32,665 bases of DNA, from NCBI GenBank assembly GCA_022340585.1, contig JAJDNS010000070.1, forward strand, positions 1 to 32,665, written 5' to 3'. The stretch comes from Acidobacteriota bacterium. GTDB taxonomy: Bacteria; Acidobacteriota; Vicinamibacteria; Fen-336. The notes under the pieces are model-generated. The model was not told the DNA's origin. It ran no database searches and worked only from the letters and a program-made list of their open reading frames with translations. Positions within the stretch are counted from its first letter, which is position 1; every line of letters begins with the position of its first letter. This document shows, one piece after another, positions 7,691-15,669 of this stretch. Position numbers and translations under genes: made by a program.

Positions 7691-8554
7691 TCACTGGAGG
7701 ACGAAGTTGAAGGTGAGGGTGAAGTAGACCGGGAGGGCCTTCCCGTCGCTGGTGCGCGCCGGCTCCCAGCGCCACTGACGGGCGCACTCCAGCGCCGCCT
7801 CGCTGAGTCGAGGGTCGGGGCTGCGCAGGACCCGGACGTCGCTGGGGGTTCCCTCGGTGTCGAGGGCCACGCTCAGGAGAACGATCCCCTGGACCCTCTC
7901 CTCCTTGGCGCTCTTCGGGTAGATGGGATTGACGTGCCGGGTCTTCCGGGGCTCGGTGAAGGCCTCCTCGTCGAAGGGGACCGGGCGGGAGCGGGGGGGA
8001 TCGGGCTCCACCACCACGAAGATGTAGGGAGCGCTCTCGCCGTCCATGCCTCCCACCACCGCGCGCCCCTGCCGCTCGACGTTCACCGTCGAGTCGGCGA
8101 CGACCGTCTCTCCCTCGCGGAAGACGATCCGGTAGGTCGCCACGCTGGCGTCGAACCCCAGCAGCTCCGCGGTGAAGCGCACGTCGGCCTCGTCGGGGGC
8201 CGGAAGCTCCACGCTCTCGCCCACGACGGCCTGGACGTAGCGGCCTTGCTGGAACTGCCGGGAGAGGTCGAGGCGGAAGGTGTGCCAGAGCTTCTCCACC
8301 ACCCGGGTGAAGGCGAGGCTCTCCTCGACCACGCCGAGCTCGTCCGCCGGGGCCCCGGAAGGCGCTCCGGCGACCGGGATCACCGTCCCGGGCACGAGGA
8401 GGACGCCGGCCGATGCGGTCTCCTCGCCGAGGGGGAAGCCGACCAGGACGGTGTAGCTCGTGGGCAGGGCGGGCCCGCCGGGATCCGCGTGGGTCACCGC
8501 GCCGCCGAGGGCCAGGCCTCCGAGCAGGGTGAGAGTCAGACGCCTGCGGTTCAT
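7691..8554 (-). CDS. Exported protein with novel N-terminal region and TonB C-terminal domain
   Basis: This 287-residue protein has a signal peptide (residues 1-23), a region of about 170 residues that I do not recognise, and a TonB C-terminal domain at about 198-287 (VNPIYPKSAKEERVQGIVLL, CARQWRWEPARTSDGKALP). The middle region is beta-rich in appearance (VATYRIVFREGETVVADSTVNV) and includes SRQFQQGRYVQAVVGES. There is no Pro-rich periplasm-spanning linker. The start overlaps the upstream stop in ATGA (8551-8554), with a GGAGG site inside the upstream gene, so translation is coupled to the putative anti-sigma gene. Its link to an ECF sigma factor suggests an envelope-sensing or envelope-response role. 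Confidence 0.85.
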   Translation of the reverse strand: MNRRRLTLTLLGGLALGGAVTHADPGGPALPTSYTVLVGFPLGEETASAGVLLVPGTVIPVAGAPSGAPADELGVVEESLAFTRVVEKLWHTFRLDLSRQFQQGRYVQAVVGESVELPAPDEADVRFTAELLGFDASVATYRIVFREGETVVADSTVNVERQGRAVVGGMDGESAPYIFVVVEPDPPRSRPVPFDEEAFTEPRKTRHVNPIYPKSAKEERVQGIVLLSVALDTEGTPSDVRVLRSPDPRLSEAALECARQWRWEPARTSDGKALPVYFTLTFNFVLQ

Positions 8555-8916
8555 GGCCGACCTCCTGGCGCCGCCGGGGGCGCCTCGAACGTCATGTACA
8601 GGGGCGTCTCGGCGTCGAGCCAGATGAGGGCCTGGCCGGCGCCCAGGGGCGCGGACGCCAGCGGGGGCGCCGCCCTTGGCGTGGGCTCGGGGACGGGTCT
8701 CGGCCGGCGGATGCCCAGGGTCACGGCGATCACCAGGAGCGCCGCCGTTGCCAGGAGCGTCCGCACCGCCCGCGTGCGGCGTCGCCTCTGCCGCGCCGCC
8801 TCGAGGACGCGGCGTCCGGCGTCCTGCGGCGATCGGCGCGCCGGCCGCTCCGCCCAGGCCTTCCAGGCCCTCTCGAACTCGCTCACGCGGTCCCGCTCGT
8901 CTTCCACGTCCCTCAC
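8551..8916 (-). CDS. Small single-pass membrane protein, possible anti-sigma factor
   Basis: The 121-residue product begins with a GTG that overlaps the sigma factor stop (GTGA, 8913-8916), preceded by GGAGGTGA-like bases. Residues 1-50 are charged and probably cytosolic (DVEDERDRVSEFERAWKAWA). A single membrane segment lies at about 53-70 (TLLATAALLVIAVTLGI), followed by a Pro-rich periplasmic tail ending in LIWLDAETPLYMTFEAP. Position after an ECF sigma gene, coupling and topology fit an anti-sigma factor. However, the zinc anti-sigma motif HxxxCxxC is absent, so this is inference. It is missed easily because a larger frame overlaps it. Confidence 0.75.
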   Translation of the reverse strand: MRDVEDERDRVSEFERAWKAWAERPARRSPQDAGRRVLEAARQRRRRTRAVRTLLATAALLVIAVTLGIRRPRPVPEPTPRAAPPLASAPLGAGQALIWLDAETPLYMTFEAPPAAPGGRP

Positions 8917-9440
8917 CTCCCCTCGGCGGCGGGCCCGCCCAGCACCTGGCGCAGGCGCCCGCGGGCCCGCCGACGGTGCGACCGGACCGAGGCCGCGTCG
9001 ATGCCCATCACCGTCCCGATCTCCGAGTCGCTCATCCCCTCGACCACCGTCAGGTGCATGACCGCTCGCTGCCGGGGCGCCAGCCTCCCCAGGGTCCGCT
9101 CCACGTCGAAGGCCTCGTGCGCCGCCTCCGTCGCCGGGTCCCTGGGCTCCGGGAGTCCCACCAGGCTCCGGAAGCGCCGGCCGAAGCGGACGCGCCGGAA
9201 GCACAGCCGACCCAGGATGCGCAGCACCCAGGCCCGGAAGGCCGCCGGCTCGGTGAGGCCGCCCAGCTTGCTCCAGGCCACCACCAGGGCGTCCTGCACC
9301 GCGTCCTCGGCGTCGGCGTCCCCCACCACCGATCGTGCGAAGGGGACGAGGCGACTCCAGTGCCGCTCCACCAGGGTCGAGAACGCCCTCGAGTCGCCCC
9401 CCTGGGCGAGGCGCACCAGGCCCGCATCGGTCTCCCCCAC
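8913..9440 (-). CDS. RNA polymerase sigma factor, ECF subfamily
   Basis: This 175-residue protein has both ECF sigma domains. Region 2 is at about residues 10-80 (FSTLVERHWSRLVPFARSVV, DAEDAVQDALVVAWSKL), and region 4 at about 110-170 (LGRLAPRQRAVMHLTVVEGM, SDSEIGTVMGIDAASVRSHRRRARGRL). It should direct RNA polymerase to a small envelope-related regulon, often including its own operon. The start is GTG at 9440 with a weak ribosome site. Its stop overlaps the start of the putative anti-sigma gene. Directly upstream (9482-9588) lies a dispersed inverted repeat, leaving only about 40 bp for a native promoter unless the promoter lies within or beyond the repeat. Confidence 0.93.
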   Translation of the reverse strand: MGETDAGLVRLAQGGDSRAFSTLVERHWSRLVPFARSVVGDADAEDAVQDALVVAWSKLGGLTEPAAFRAWVLRILGRLCFRRVRFGRRFRSLVGLPEPRDPATEAAHEAFDVERTLGRLAPRQRAVMHLTVVEGMSDSEIGTVMGIDAASVRSHRRRARGRLRQVLGGPAAEGR

Positions 9441-9481
9441 GTCAATCAGGAGTCTCTCACGAGGGAAACCGTGTACGCGAC

Positions 9482-9588
9482 GTCATTCCGAGCCCGGCTC
9501 CGTTGGGCGTCGGGCGAGGAATCTGCTGCGGTACCCGGGCAGAAGATCCCTCGTCGCACGCTCGAACGACGGAGCTCCTCGGGATGAC
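9482..9588. repeat. Dispersed intergenic inverted repeat (GTCATTCCGAG family)
   Basis: Outer ends GTCATTCCGAG (9482-9492) and CTCGGGATGAC (9578-9588) are inverted copies with one mismatch. Inside them, GAGGAATCTGCTGC and GCAGAAGATCCCTCG form a second imperfect inverted pair. I recall near-identical GTCATTCCGAG...GAGGAATCT modules in intergenic DNA of many unrelated bacteria; this is memory and not searched here. It is a different family from the GGGGTCAGGTC repeats. It fills most of the gap between the sigma factor start and the LAB_N stop. Confidence 0.7.
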
Positions 9589-9606
9589 CGCTCGCCCCGA
9601 CCCGCC

Positions 9607-9891
9607 TCAGGGAGTCGCGGGGCCCGAGTCGCCGGCCCGGGAGCGCCGGGCGATGAGGATGAGGTTTCGGGTGTAGACGAGGAAGCCGAAGGACTGGCCG
9701 AGGATGAACACCGGGTCCTGGCGCCAGATCGCGTAGACCAGGAGGAGCGACGCGCCGCCCAGGCTCAGGTACCAGAAGGCGAGGGGCACCACGCTCTCGC
9801 CCCTGCGCTCCGAGACGATCCACTGCACGAGGAAGCGGGAGCCGAACAGGGCCTGCCCCACGAATCCGATCACCAGCCAGAGCTGCGTCAT
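9607..9891 (-). CDS. LAB_N (lipid-A-disaccharide synthase N-terminal-like) membrane protein
   Basis: The 94-residue protein has about three membrane segments and the LAB_N signature: GFVGQALFGSRFLVQWIVSE, VPLAFWYLSLGGA and QDPVFILGQSFGFLVYTRNL. Stand-alone LAB_N proteins commonly sit beside GT2 polyprenyl-phosphate glycosyltransferases and are thought to act in lipid-sugar handling; the precise activity is not established. Its ATG (9891) overlaps the stop of the GT2 gene in ATGA, so the two are translationally coupled. A longer upstream frame is only the overlap with the GT2 gene. Confidence 0.88.
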   Translation of the reverse strand: MTQLWLVIGFVGQALFGSRFLVQWIVSERRGESVVPLAFWYLSLGGASLLLVYAIWRQDPVFILGQSFGFLVYTRNLILIARRSRAGDSGPATP

Positions 9892-10595
9892 CTCTCGATC
9901 TCGTAGCGCACCCAGCGCGAGCGCAGCCAGCGCATGGCGATCAGGTCGAGCAGGGTGCGGAAAGCGCGGTTGCGCAGGTTGTACTTGGCCTCTCCGGCCC
10001 GGCGGGGGCGGTGGTCGACCGGGACCTCGGCGATGCGGCACCCCTTCCAGACGAGGAGGGTGCCGAAGAAGCGGTGGACCCCGTTGAAGCGGGGCAGGTC
10101 GAGGAGGTGCTCGCGGCGGAACGCCTTGAGGGAGCAGCCCACGTCGGCGAGGCCGTCTCCCGTCACCCCCCGCCGCACCGCGTTGGCGGTCCGGGACGAG
10201 AGGCGGCGGAGGGCCGAGTCGCGCCGCCGCCGTCGGACCCCGAGGACCGCGTCCTTGCCCTCGAGCTGCCGGAGGAGCTCGGGGATGTCGGCGGGGTTGT
10301 TCTGGAGGTCGGCGTCGAGGGTGACCACCACCTTCCCCCGGGCCGCCGCGAACCCGGCGAGAAAGGCCGCCGACTGCCCCGCGTTGCCGGCGAAGCGGAG
10401 GACGCGCAGGGAGGGGTGGCTCCTCCCGAGGGAGTCGAGTACAGCGGGGGTGTCGTCGGTGCTCCCGTCGTCCACCACCACCAGCTCCCAGGGCTCACCC
10501 AGTGGGGCCACCGCCTCCTCGATCTCCCGGACCAGGGTCGGGAGGTTGGGGGCCTCGTTGTAGGCGGGGACGACGACGGACAGGCGCGGCTCCAT
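9888..10595 (-). CDS. GT2 family glycosyltransferase, polyprenyl-phosphate (DPM1-like) type
   Basis: This 235-residue cytosolic or membrane-associated GT-A enzyme begins MEPRLSVVVPAYNEAPNLP and carries VVVDDGSTDDTP and the DxD-type TLDADLQNNP. The later VGCSLKAFRR and PVDHRPRRAGEAKYN match the dolichyl/undecaprenyl-phosphate glycosyltransferase subgroup, which makes polyprenyl-phosphate-sugar donors for ArnT/PMT-type enzymes. No C-terminal membrane pair is present, unlike ArnC/GtrB. The ATG at 10595 fits the family N-terminus; the open frame continues upstream only through a REP-like repeat. The LAB_N gene overlaps its stop, and a GT39 enzyme lies about 3 kb away. Confidence 0.92.
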   Translation of the reverse strand: MEPRLSVVVPAYNEAPNLPTLVREIEEAVAPLGEPWELVVVDDGSTDDTPAVLDSLGRSHPSLRVLRFAGNAGQSAAFLAGFAAARGKVVVTLDADLQNNPADIPELLRQLEGKDAVLGVRRRRRDSALRRLSSRTANAVRRGVTGDGLADVGCSLKAFRREHLLDLPRFNGVHRFFGTLLVWKGCRIAEVPVDHRPRRAGEAKYNLRNRAFRTLLDLIAMRWLRSRWVRYEIER

Positions 10596-10632
10596 GGGAA
10601 CGGCTCCGAGTGTAGCCGAACCCGTGCACACG

Positions 10633-10718
10633 AAGGGGTCAGGTCTTGAAAGTAGCATTGCGGGGATAGAACGTCCTCTCCAGAGGACGGGATTCAACAT
10701 TCACGACCTGACCCCTTT
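10633..10718 (-). repeat. REP-like inverted repeat, copy 1
   Basis: Outer arms AAGGGGTCAGGTC and GACCTGACCCCTT are perfect inverted copies. The centre holds a hairpin with CGTCCTCT/AGAGGACG. The arms are of mixed type: GTAGCATTG on one side and TTCAACATTCAC on the other. Orientation is opposite to the copy at 17389. It lies between the GH3 stop (9 nt away) and the GT2 start (37 nt away). Confidence 0.92.
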
Positions 10719-10727
10719 GGCTTTTGG

Positions 10728-12554
10728 CTAAGGCGTGATGCCGTCACCGCGGGCGGCGATCCCGGGGATGGTGACCGGCAGGCGTCCGCGGGTGGGGATC
10801 TCGCCGAAGAGCGCCTTGACCGCGCTCGTCTCCGAGACCGCCGCGCTCGAGAACGTGCAGAGGTAGCTCCGGATCTGGGGGAAGCCCTGGGCCACGTAGG
10901 GGCTTCCGGCGGCCACCACCACCGTCCGGTCGGTGGCCCGGTCGAGGATCTGCTGGAGGAGCTGCCCCACCGGGTCGCCCTCTCCGGCGCCGGCCTCGGC
11001 CTCGCCGGGCACGGGGGCCACGAAGGCCGCGACCACCACCGCCTCCGCCTCCTCCACCGCCTGCAGCACCGCCTCCGCGCGACCGGACGCGGTGGCGTGG
11101 TCGAGGACGAAGACGTTCGCGTCGGGCACGCGCCGGCGGACCTCGCGGCCGAAGACCCGACCCCACGGGCCGCTCACGTCGCGGGAGAGCACCACCGTGA
11201 CGAGGCGATTCCGCGTCTGGACCGACGTGAGGTAGGGCAGGCCGCCCTCGGCGGGCGGCGAGGCCGCCAGCGGCAGCACGTTCCCCCCGTCGCGCACCAG
11301 GGTCACCGCGTCGTCGGCGATCTGCTGGGCCCGGGCCGCGTCCTCCGGGCGCCCGACGCGCTGGGCCACCTGGGCGACGTCCACCACCCGCGTGCGGTGG
11401 AGCCCCAGGCCCGCCTTCCACCTCAGGATCTTGAGGACGGCCTCGTCGAGGCGAGCGGTGGAGATCTCCCCGCTCTTCACCGCCGCGACCATGGCCCGCC
11501 AGGAGGCGGGGAAGTCGGCGGGGATGATCAGGTAGTCGTTCCCGGCCTTGAAGGCGTCGACCGCGGCCCGGCCCACGTCCGGCGCGTACTTCTTCGTGAG
11601 CGCGGCCATGTCGAGGGCGTCGGTCACCACGACACCCCGGAACCCGAGCCGCGTCTTCAGCAGGTCGGTGACGATCGCCGACGACGTCGAGGCCACCTTG
11701 TCCGGCGAGGGCTCGATGGCGGGCACGGTCACGTGCGCCACCATCACCGCGTCCACCCCCGCCTCCATGGCGCGCCGAAACGGCGGGAGCTCCACCGCCT
11801 CCAGGCGCTCCATGTCGCCGGTGACCTGAGCCACCCCGTAGTGCGAGTCGGTGGCGGTGTCCCCGTGGCCGGGGAAGTGCTTGGCGGTGGTGAGCATGCC
11901 GCCCTCGCGGGCGCCCTTCACGTAGGCGGCCACGAGCTCGCCCACCTGGTCCGGGTCCTCCCCGAAGGAGCGGGTATTGATGATGGGGTTGGCGGGGTTG
12001 GAGTTCACGTCGGCCACCGGGACGAAGTTCCAGTGCACGCCGATGGCGCGGGCCTCCCGGCCGGTGATGCGGCCGAAGGCCCGGGCGTGCTCGGTCTGCC
12101 CGGCGGCGCCGAAGGCCATGGCCTGGGGGAAGGCGGTGGCCCCGTCGAGGCGGGACGCCACCCCCTGCTCGAAGTCGGCGGCGACGAGGAGCGGGTGCTT
12201 CGACTCCTGCTGCAGGCGGTTCAGGAGCAGGGCGGCCTCCTCCGGGCGGCCCTTCACCAGCACCGGTCCCCGCACCGGAACGGTCAGGGCCAGGCCGCCG
12301 ACGTGGAAGCGGCTCATGCTCTCGCGAAGGGCCTGGTACGCGGGGCTCTCCACGTTCAGGAACTCCTCCCGCACCCAGATCATGAAGAGCTGGCCCACCT
12401 TCTCCTCGAGGGAGAGCTCGTCGAGGGTCTGGCTCACCCAGGCCCGTCCCTCGCGATCGGCGTCCGGGGGGCCGGGGGGTGTCACCGCCCCCTTGGGGGC
12501 TGTCGCGCAGCCGGCGAGAGTGAAGCCGAGAGTCGCCACCAGGATCCTCCGCAT
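10728..12554 (-). CDS. Glycoside hydrolase family 3 lipoprotein, beta-N-acetylhexosaminidase-like
   Basis: The 608-residue product is a lipoprotein: MRRILVATLGFTLAGC gives a lipobox with Cys16. The GH3 N-terminal domain spans about residues 45-380 and contains KHFPGHGDTATDSH, the loop carrying the Asp-His acid/base pair of NagZ-type enzymes, and VVVTDALDMAAL, with the nucleophile Asp. A GH3 C-terminal-like domain follows (about 410-600), making it much longer than cytosolic NagZ. It probably cleaves beta-GlcNAc or muropeptide glycosides in the periplasm or on the outer membrane. The ATG at 12554 begins the lipobox; a longer frame upstream has no support. It is divergent from the PfkB gene, with 89 bp between starts. 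The stop is 9 nt from a REP-like repeat. Confidence 0.92.
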   Translation of the reverse strand: MRRILVATLGFTLAGCATAPKGAVTPPGPPDADREGRAWVSQTLDELSLEEKVGQLFMIWVREEFLNVESPAYQALRESMSRFHVGGLALTVPVRGPVLVKGRPEEAALLLNRLQQESKHPLLVAADFEQGVASRLDGATAFPQAMAFGAAGQTEHARAFGRITGREARAIGVHWNFVPVADVNSNPANPIINTRSFGEDPDQVGELVAAYVKGAREGGMLTTAKHFPGHGDTATDSHYGVAQVTGDMERLEAVELPPFRRAMEAGVDAVMVAHVTVPAIEPSPDKVASTSSAIVTDLLKTRLGFRGVVVTDALDMAALTKKYAPDVGRAAVDAFKAGNDYLIIPADFPASWRAMVAAVKSGEISTARLDEAVLKILRWKAGLGLHRTRVVDVAQVAQRVGRPEDAARAQQIADDAVTLVRDGGNVLPLAASPPAEGGLPYLTSVQTRNRLVTVVLSRDVSGPWGRVFGREVRRRVPDANVFVLDHATASGRAEAVLQAVEEAEAVVVAAFVAPVPGEAEAGAGEGDPVGQLLQQILDRATDRTVVVAAGSPYVAQGFPQIRSYLCTFSSAAVSETSAVKALFGEIPTRGRLPVTIPGIAARGDGITP

Positions 12555-12643
12555 GGGTGGAGACAATAGCAGGGCCCGGCCCCGGGGCGCGAGCCCGGCG
12601 CCGCTGGTGCGGTGGATCCGGGTGGCGGCGTTAGAATCTCGCG

Positions 12644-13498
12644 ATGGCACGCATCGTCGTGGTCGGCTCGGTGGCCGAGGACGAGGTCCTCAGCCTGCCC
12701 CAGCTCCTCAGCGAGGGGATCCACTGCGACGCCACCGCGAGGGTGCGACGTCTCGGGGGCGGTGGCGCCAACACCGCGGTCCCCCTCGCCCACGCCGGCC
12801 ACGAGGTGGTCCTCGTCGCGCCCCTGGGCACGGACGAACGGGGAGACTGGCTTCTCGGCCAGCTCCAGGAGGCGGGGGTCGACACGTCCGCGGTGGTGCG
12901 GGTCGAGGGCGAGAGCACCCGGTCGGTGGTCCTCGTCTCGCCGGAGGGCGAGCGCACCATCGTCAACGTCCACCGTTGTCGGGAGGAGTCGCCGCCCCGG
13001 CGACTCGAGACGATCGAGGCCGAGGCCCTCTACGTGCGCAGCCGCGATCTCCGACTGGCCGAGCTCATGGCCGCGGTGGCTCGTCGCGCCACCGTCGTCG
13101 CTCACCTCCCCCCCCTGGCTCGCGATGCCCGCCCGGCCCACGTCCTCGTGGGCTCCCAGGCCGACCTGCCCCCCGCGCTCGTGGCCGACCCCTGGGACGC
13201 GGGCGAGGGAATCGCCGGGTCGCTCCTGCGCTGGGTGGTGGTGACCAGGGGCCCCCATGGCGCGGAGGCGGTCTCCGCCGACGATCGGATCGCCACGCCG
13301 GCCCCGTCGGTGAGCACCGTCGACACCACCGGGGCGGGAGACGTCTTCGCCGCCGGCCTGGTCCACGCCCTGCTCGACGATCAGCCCATGCCCCAGGCCC
13401 TCGCGACCGGCTCGGCGTGGGGCGCGGCCGCGGCGGCCTGCCGGGGCCTGCCCGACCGCGCGACGATCCAGGCCCTGCTCCGGCGCGCGACGGAGTAG
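12644..13498 (+). CDS. PfkB/ribokinase family sugar kinase
   Basis: This 284-residue cytosolic kinase has the two PfkB signatures: LGGGGANTAVPLAHAG at 37-52 and VDTTGAGDVFAAGL at 226-239, with catalytic Asp233. The C-terminal helix region (GSAWGAAAAACRGL) completes the fold. The substrate (a sugar or nucleoside) cannot be told from sequence. The protein is slightly shorter than a typical 300-residue ribokinase, with compact central strands. The ATG at 12644 is 89 bp from the divergent GH3 start, so the two may share regulation; co-use of sugars released by the GH3 enzyme is possible but speculative. Confidence 0.9.
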   Translation: MARIVVVGSVAEDEVLSLPQLLSEGIHCDATARVRRLGGGGANTAVPLAHAGHEVVLVAPLGTDERGDWLLGQLQEAGVDTSAVVRVEGESTRSVVLVSPEGERTIVNVHRCREESPPRRLETIEAEALYVRSRDLRLAELMAAVARRATVVAHLPPLARDARPAHVLVGSQADLPPALVADPWDAGEGIAGSLLRWVVVTRGPHGAEAVSADDRIATPAPSVSTVDTTGAGDVFAAGLVHALLDDQPMPQALATGSAWGAAAAACRGLPDRATIQALLRRATE

Positions 13499-13502
13499 CT
13501 CT

Positions 13503-13518
13503 CGCGTCGAAAGACGCG
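13503..13518 (+). terminator. Short GAAA-tetraloop hairpin after the PfkB gene
   Basis: CGCGTC-GAAA-GACGCG forms a six-base-pair stem capped by a GNRA tetraloop, starting 5 nt after the PfkB stop. No T-tract follows, so it may stabilise a 3' end rather than terminate. The distance to the next gene, on the same strand, is only 55 bp. Confidence 0.3.
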
Positions 13519-13572
13519 CCTCGCCGTTTGCGTCTGCCGTCGCGGTCGTGGTCTATTCGAAGGGTTATGCAC

Positions 13573-15324
13573 ATGAGAGATCTCCGGCTCCTTCTCCCCC
13601 TCGTCCTGCTCTCGTCGGCGCTCGTTCTCGGCGTCGGCGCGCCCGCCCGGGCCCAGGCCCCGCCGGCCGCGGGCGCCGAGGCGGCGGCGGCGTCCGCTCC
13701 GGACCAGACGTCGGCCCCGGCCGAGGCCGAGGGCCCCGAGGTCGCCGAGGACTCGCCGCGCGCGAGCCTGCAGGCCTACCTCGAGCTCAGCCGCCAGGGC
13801 GAGTGGGAGAAGGCCGCCCGCTACCTGAGGGTGCCGGAGGAGAGGAAGGCCGAGGCACCGCTTCTCGCCGAGCGGCTCAAGGCCGTCCTCAACACCTACG
13901 TGTGGTTCGACCACGAGCAGATCTCGCCCCGGTCCGAAGGCGACCTGAACGACGGCCTGTCCCGCAACGTCGAGAAGGTCGCGAAGATCCCCGTGGGGAA
14001 CGAGCGCACCGAGCCGGTCTACATGGTCCGTCGCCCCGACCCCGACAACGAGGGCGAGTACTACTGGGCCTTCTCCCGGGGCACGGTCGGCCGGATCGAC
14101 GGCTGGTACGACCAGCTCCCCGATCGCTGGATCCGCGAGTGGCTCATCGGGGCCGGCCTCGAGCCCCTCCTCCGGAAGGGGCCCTTCGGCCTCCTGTGGT
14201 GGCAGTGGCTCGCCATGCCCCTCCTCGCCCTCCTGGCCTGGGCCCTGGGCCGGGCCCTGGGCAGGGTGACCCGCGCGATCCTGCGGCGGGTGTTCGCCCG
14301 CACCCGCACCCAGTGGGACGACAGGCTCCTGGGGCGCGTGGGTCCGCCGCTCACCCTGGCCTGGGGGCTGGTGATCTTCTACGCCGCCCTGCCCAAGCTG
14401 GGCCTGACCGCCCAGGCCGACAGCATCCTCCGGGGGCTTCTTGCCGCCGGCGCCGCGGCCGTCTTCTTCTGGGCCCTGTGGCGGTCGCTGGACGTGCTCG
14501 CCGACTTCGTCACCACCCGGCCGTGGGCGGAGGAGAGCCCCTCGACCCGCAACCTCCTGACCATCGGCGCGAACCTCGCCAAGGGAGTGGTCGCCGGCCT
14601 CGGCGTGGTGGCGGTCCTCTCCGCGATTGGCTACCCGGTGACGACCCTCCTCGCCGGCCTCGGCATCGGCGGTCTGGCCTTCGCCTTCGGCGCCCAGAAG
14701 ACGGTCGAGAACCTGTTCGGGTCCATCAGCCTGGCCGTGGACCAGCCGTTCCGGGTGGGGGACTTCGTCAAGGTCGAGGACTTCGTGGGCACGGTGGAGG
14801 AGATCGGCCTGCGCTCGACCCGCTTCCGCACTCTCGACCGGACGGTCATCAGCATTCCCAACGGGCAGCTCTCCGACCAGCGCCTCGAGACCTTCGCCGC
14901 CCGCGACCGCATGCGCCTGGCCACCACCATCGGCCTCGAGTACGGCACGACCCACGCCCAGATGCTCCAGGTCATCGAGGGCTTCGAGCGCGTGCTCCGC
15001 GACCACGAGAAGATCTGGCCCGACGCCATGGTCGTGAAGTTCAAGGAGTTCGGGGCCAGCTCCCTCGACATCGAGATCATGGCCTGGTTCCAGGTGCCCA
15101 CCTGGGGCGACTTCCAGCAGTGCCGCCAGGAGGTTCTCCTCGGCTTCATCAAGGTCGTGGAGGACGCCGGGACCGCCTTCGCCTTCCCGACCCAGACCCT
15201 CCACGTCTTCAACGAGAAAGCCTCGCCGTCCGTGAACGAGCCGACCCCGCCTCCCCCCGCGCCGTCGTCGCCCCCCCCCGACACCGCCAAGCCCGAAGAC
15301 CTCCCCGTCTCCGACGGCGACTAG
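13573..15324 (+). CDS. Mechanosensitive channel, MscS family, with exported N-terminal domain
   Basis: The 583-residue protein has a signal peptide (about residues 1-30), an Ala/Glu-rich stretch, and a periplasmic helical domain (SLQAYLELSRQGEWEKAARYL). Several membrane segments follow and then the MscS core. The pore helix region reads GIGGLAFAFGAQKTVENLFG, followed by SLAVDQPFRVGDFVKVEDFV and the cytosolic beta and alpha/beta domains. The C-terminus is a Pro-rich tail. It should open under membrane tension to release solutes. An in-frame ATG six bases earlier (13567) exists, but GAAGGG at 13559-13564 is better spaced for 13573. The stop is followed after 10 nt by a REP-like repeat. Confidence 0.92.
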   Translation: MRDLRLLLPLVLLSSALVLGVGAPARAQAPPAAGAEAAAASAPDQTSAPAEAEGPEVAEDSPRASLQAYLELSRQGEWEKAARYLRVPEERKAEAPLLAERLKAVLNTYVWFDHEQISPRSEGDLNDGLSRNVEKVAKIPVGNERTEPVYMVRRPDPDNEGEYYWAFSRGTVGRIDGWYDQLPDRWIREWLIGAGLEPLLRKGPFGLLWWQWLAMPLLALLAWALGRALGRVTRAILRRVFARTRTQWDDRLLGRVGPPLTLAWGLVIFYAALPKLGLTAQADSILRGLLAAGAAAVFFWALWRSLDVLADFVTTRPWAEESPSTRNLLTIGANLAKGVVAGLGVVAVLSAIGYPVTTLLAGLGIGGLAFAFGAQKTVENLFGSISLAVDQPFRVGDFVKVEDFVGTVEEIGLRSTRFRTLDRTVISIPNGQLSDQRLETFAARDRMRLATTIGLEYGTTHAQMLQVIEGFERVLRDHEKIWPDAMVVKFKEFGASSLDIEIMAWFQVPTWGDFQQCRQEVLLGFIKVVEDAGTAFAFPTQTLHVFNEKASPSVNEPTPPPPAPSSPPPDTAKPEDLPVSDGD

Positions 15325-15334
15325 CCAAAGGACC

Positions 15335-15418
15335 AAAGGGGTCAGGTCGTGAATCGTGAATCGTGTCCTCTGGAGGGGTCGATTTCGGACCCTCGTTCAA
15401 CATTCACGACCTGACCCC
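15335..15418 (+). repeat. REP-like inverted repeat, copy 2 (GTGAATGTTGAA subtype)
   Basis: Arms AAAGGGGTCAGGTCGTGAAT and the inverted right end with GTTCAACATTCACGACCTGACCCC frame a degenerate centre: the usual CGTCCTC hairpin is reduced to TGTCCTCTGGAGGGG. A duplicated GAATCGT is seen at 15352-15364. It begins 10 nt after the MscS stop. Confidence 0.88.
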
Positions 15419-15669
15419 GCCGTTCGACGGGCTCGGCGACCGGCTCGACCGTTTGGTCGAGGCTCTCCCCTGGGCCCGTGGCCGCCGGCGCGCTCCTCTT
15501 TCTCTCAAGTGTCAAGGTATCAATTACATCCCGCGATCCTGGAGCCTGGCCGGCCGGCTGGCTCGCTCCTTGCCCTGACCTCTCCCCACGGGGCACAACC
15601 TGCGGCGTCTGACGACGTGCCGCGAGACAACTGATTCGGACGATCGAACGAGAACAACGGAGGAACTGA
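15419..15669 (+). other. Intergenic leader upstream of the DUF2202 lipoprotein gene
   Basis: This stretch contains no coding frame I can support. It includes a relatively AT-rich segment (about 15505-15535) unlike its surroundings, a plausible promoter location, but no convincing -35/-10 pair. A clear GGAGG (15659-15663) precedes the next ATG at a normal distance. Confidence 0.5.

Noticed and set aside
13528..13557. TTGCGT and TCTATT (18 bp apart) as a promoter for the MscS gene
   Set aside because: The transcript would begin at the ribosome site itself, leaving almost no leader; the match is also weak.
11977..13566. N-terminal extension of the MscS frame across the GH3 and PfkB genes
   Set aside because: The upstream part is a shadow of two well-supported genes; the signal peptide and ribosome site place the start at 13573.
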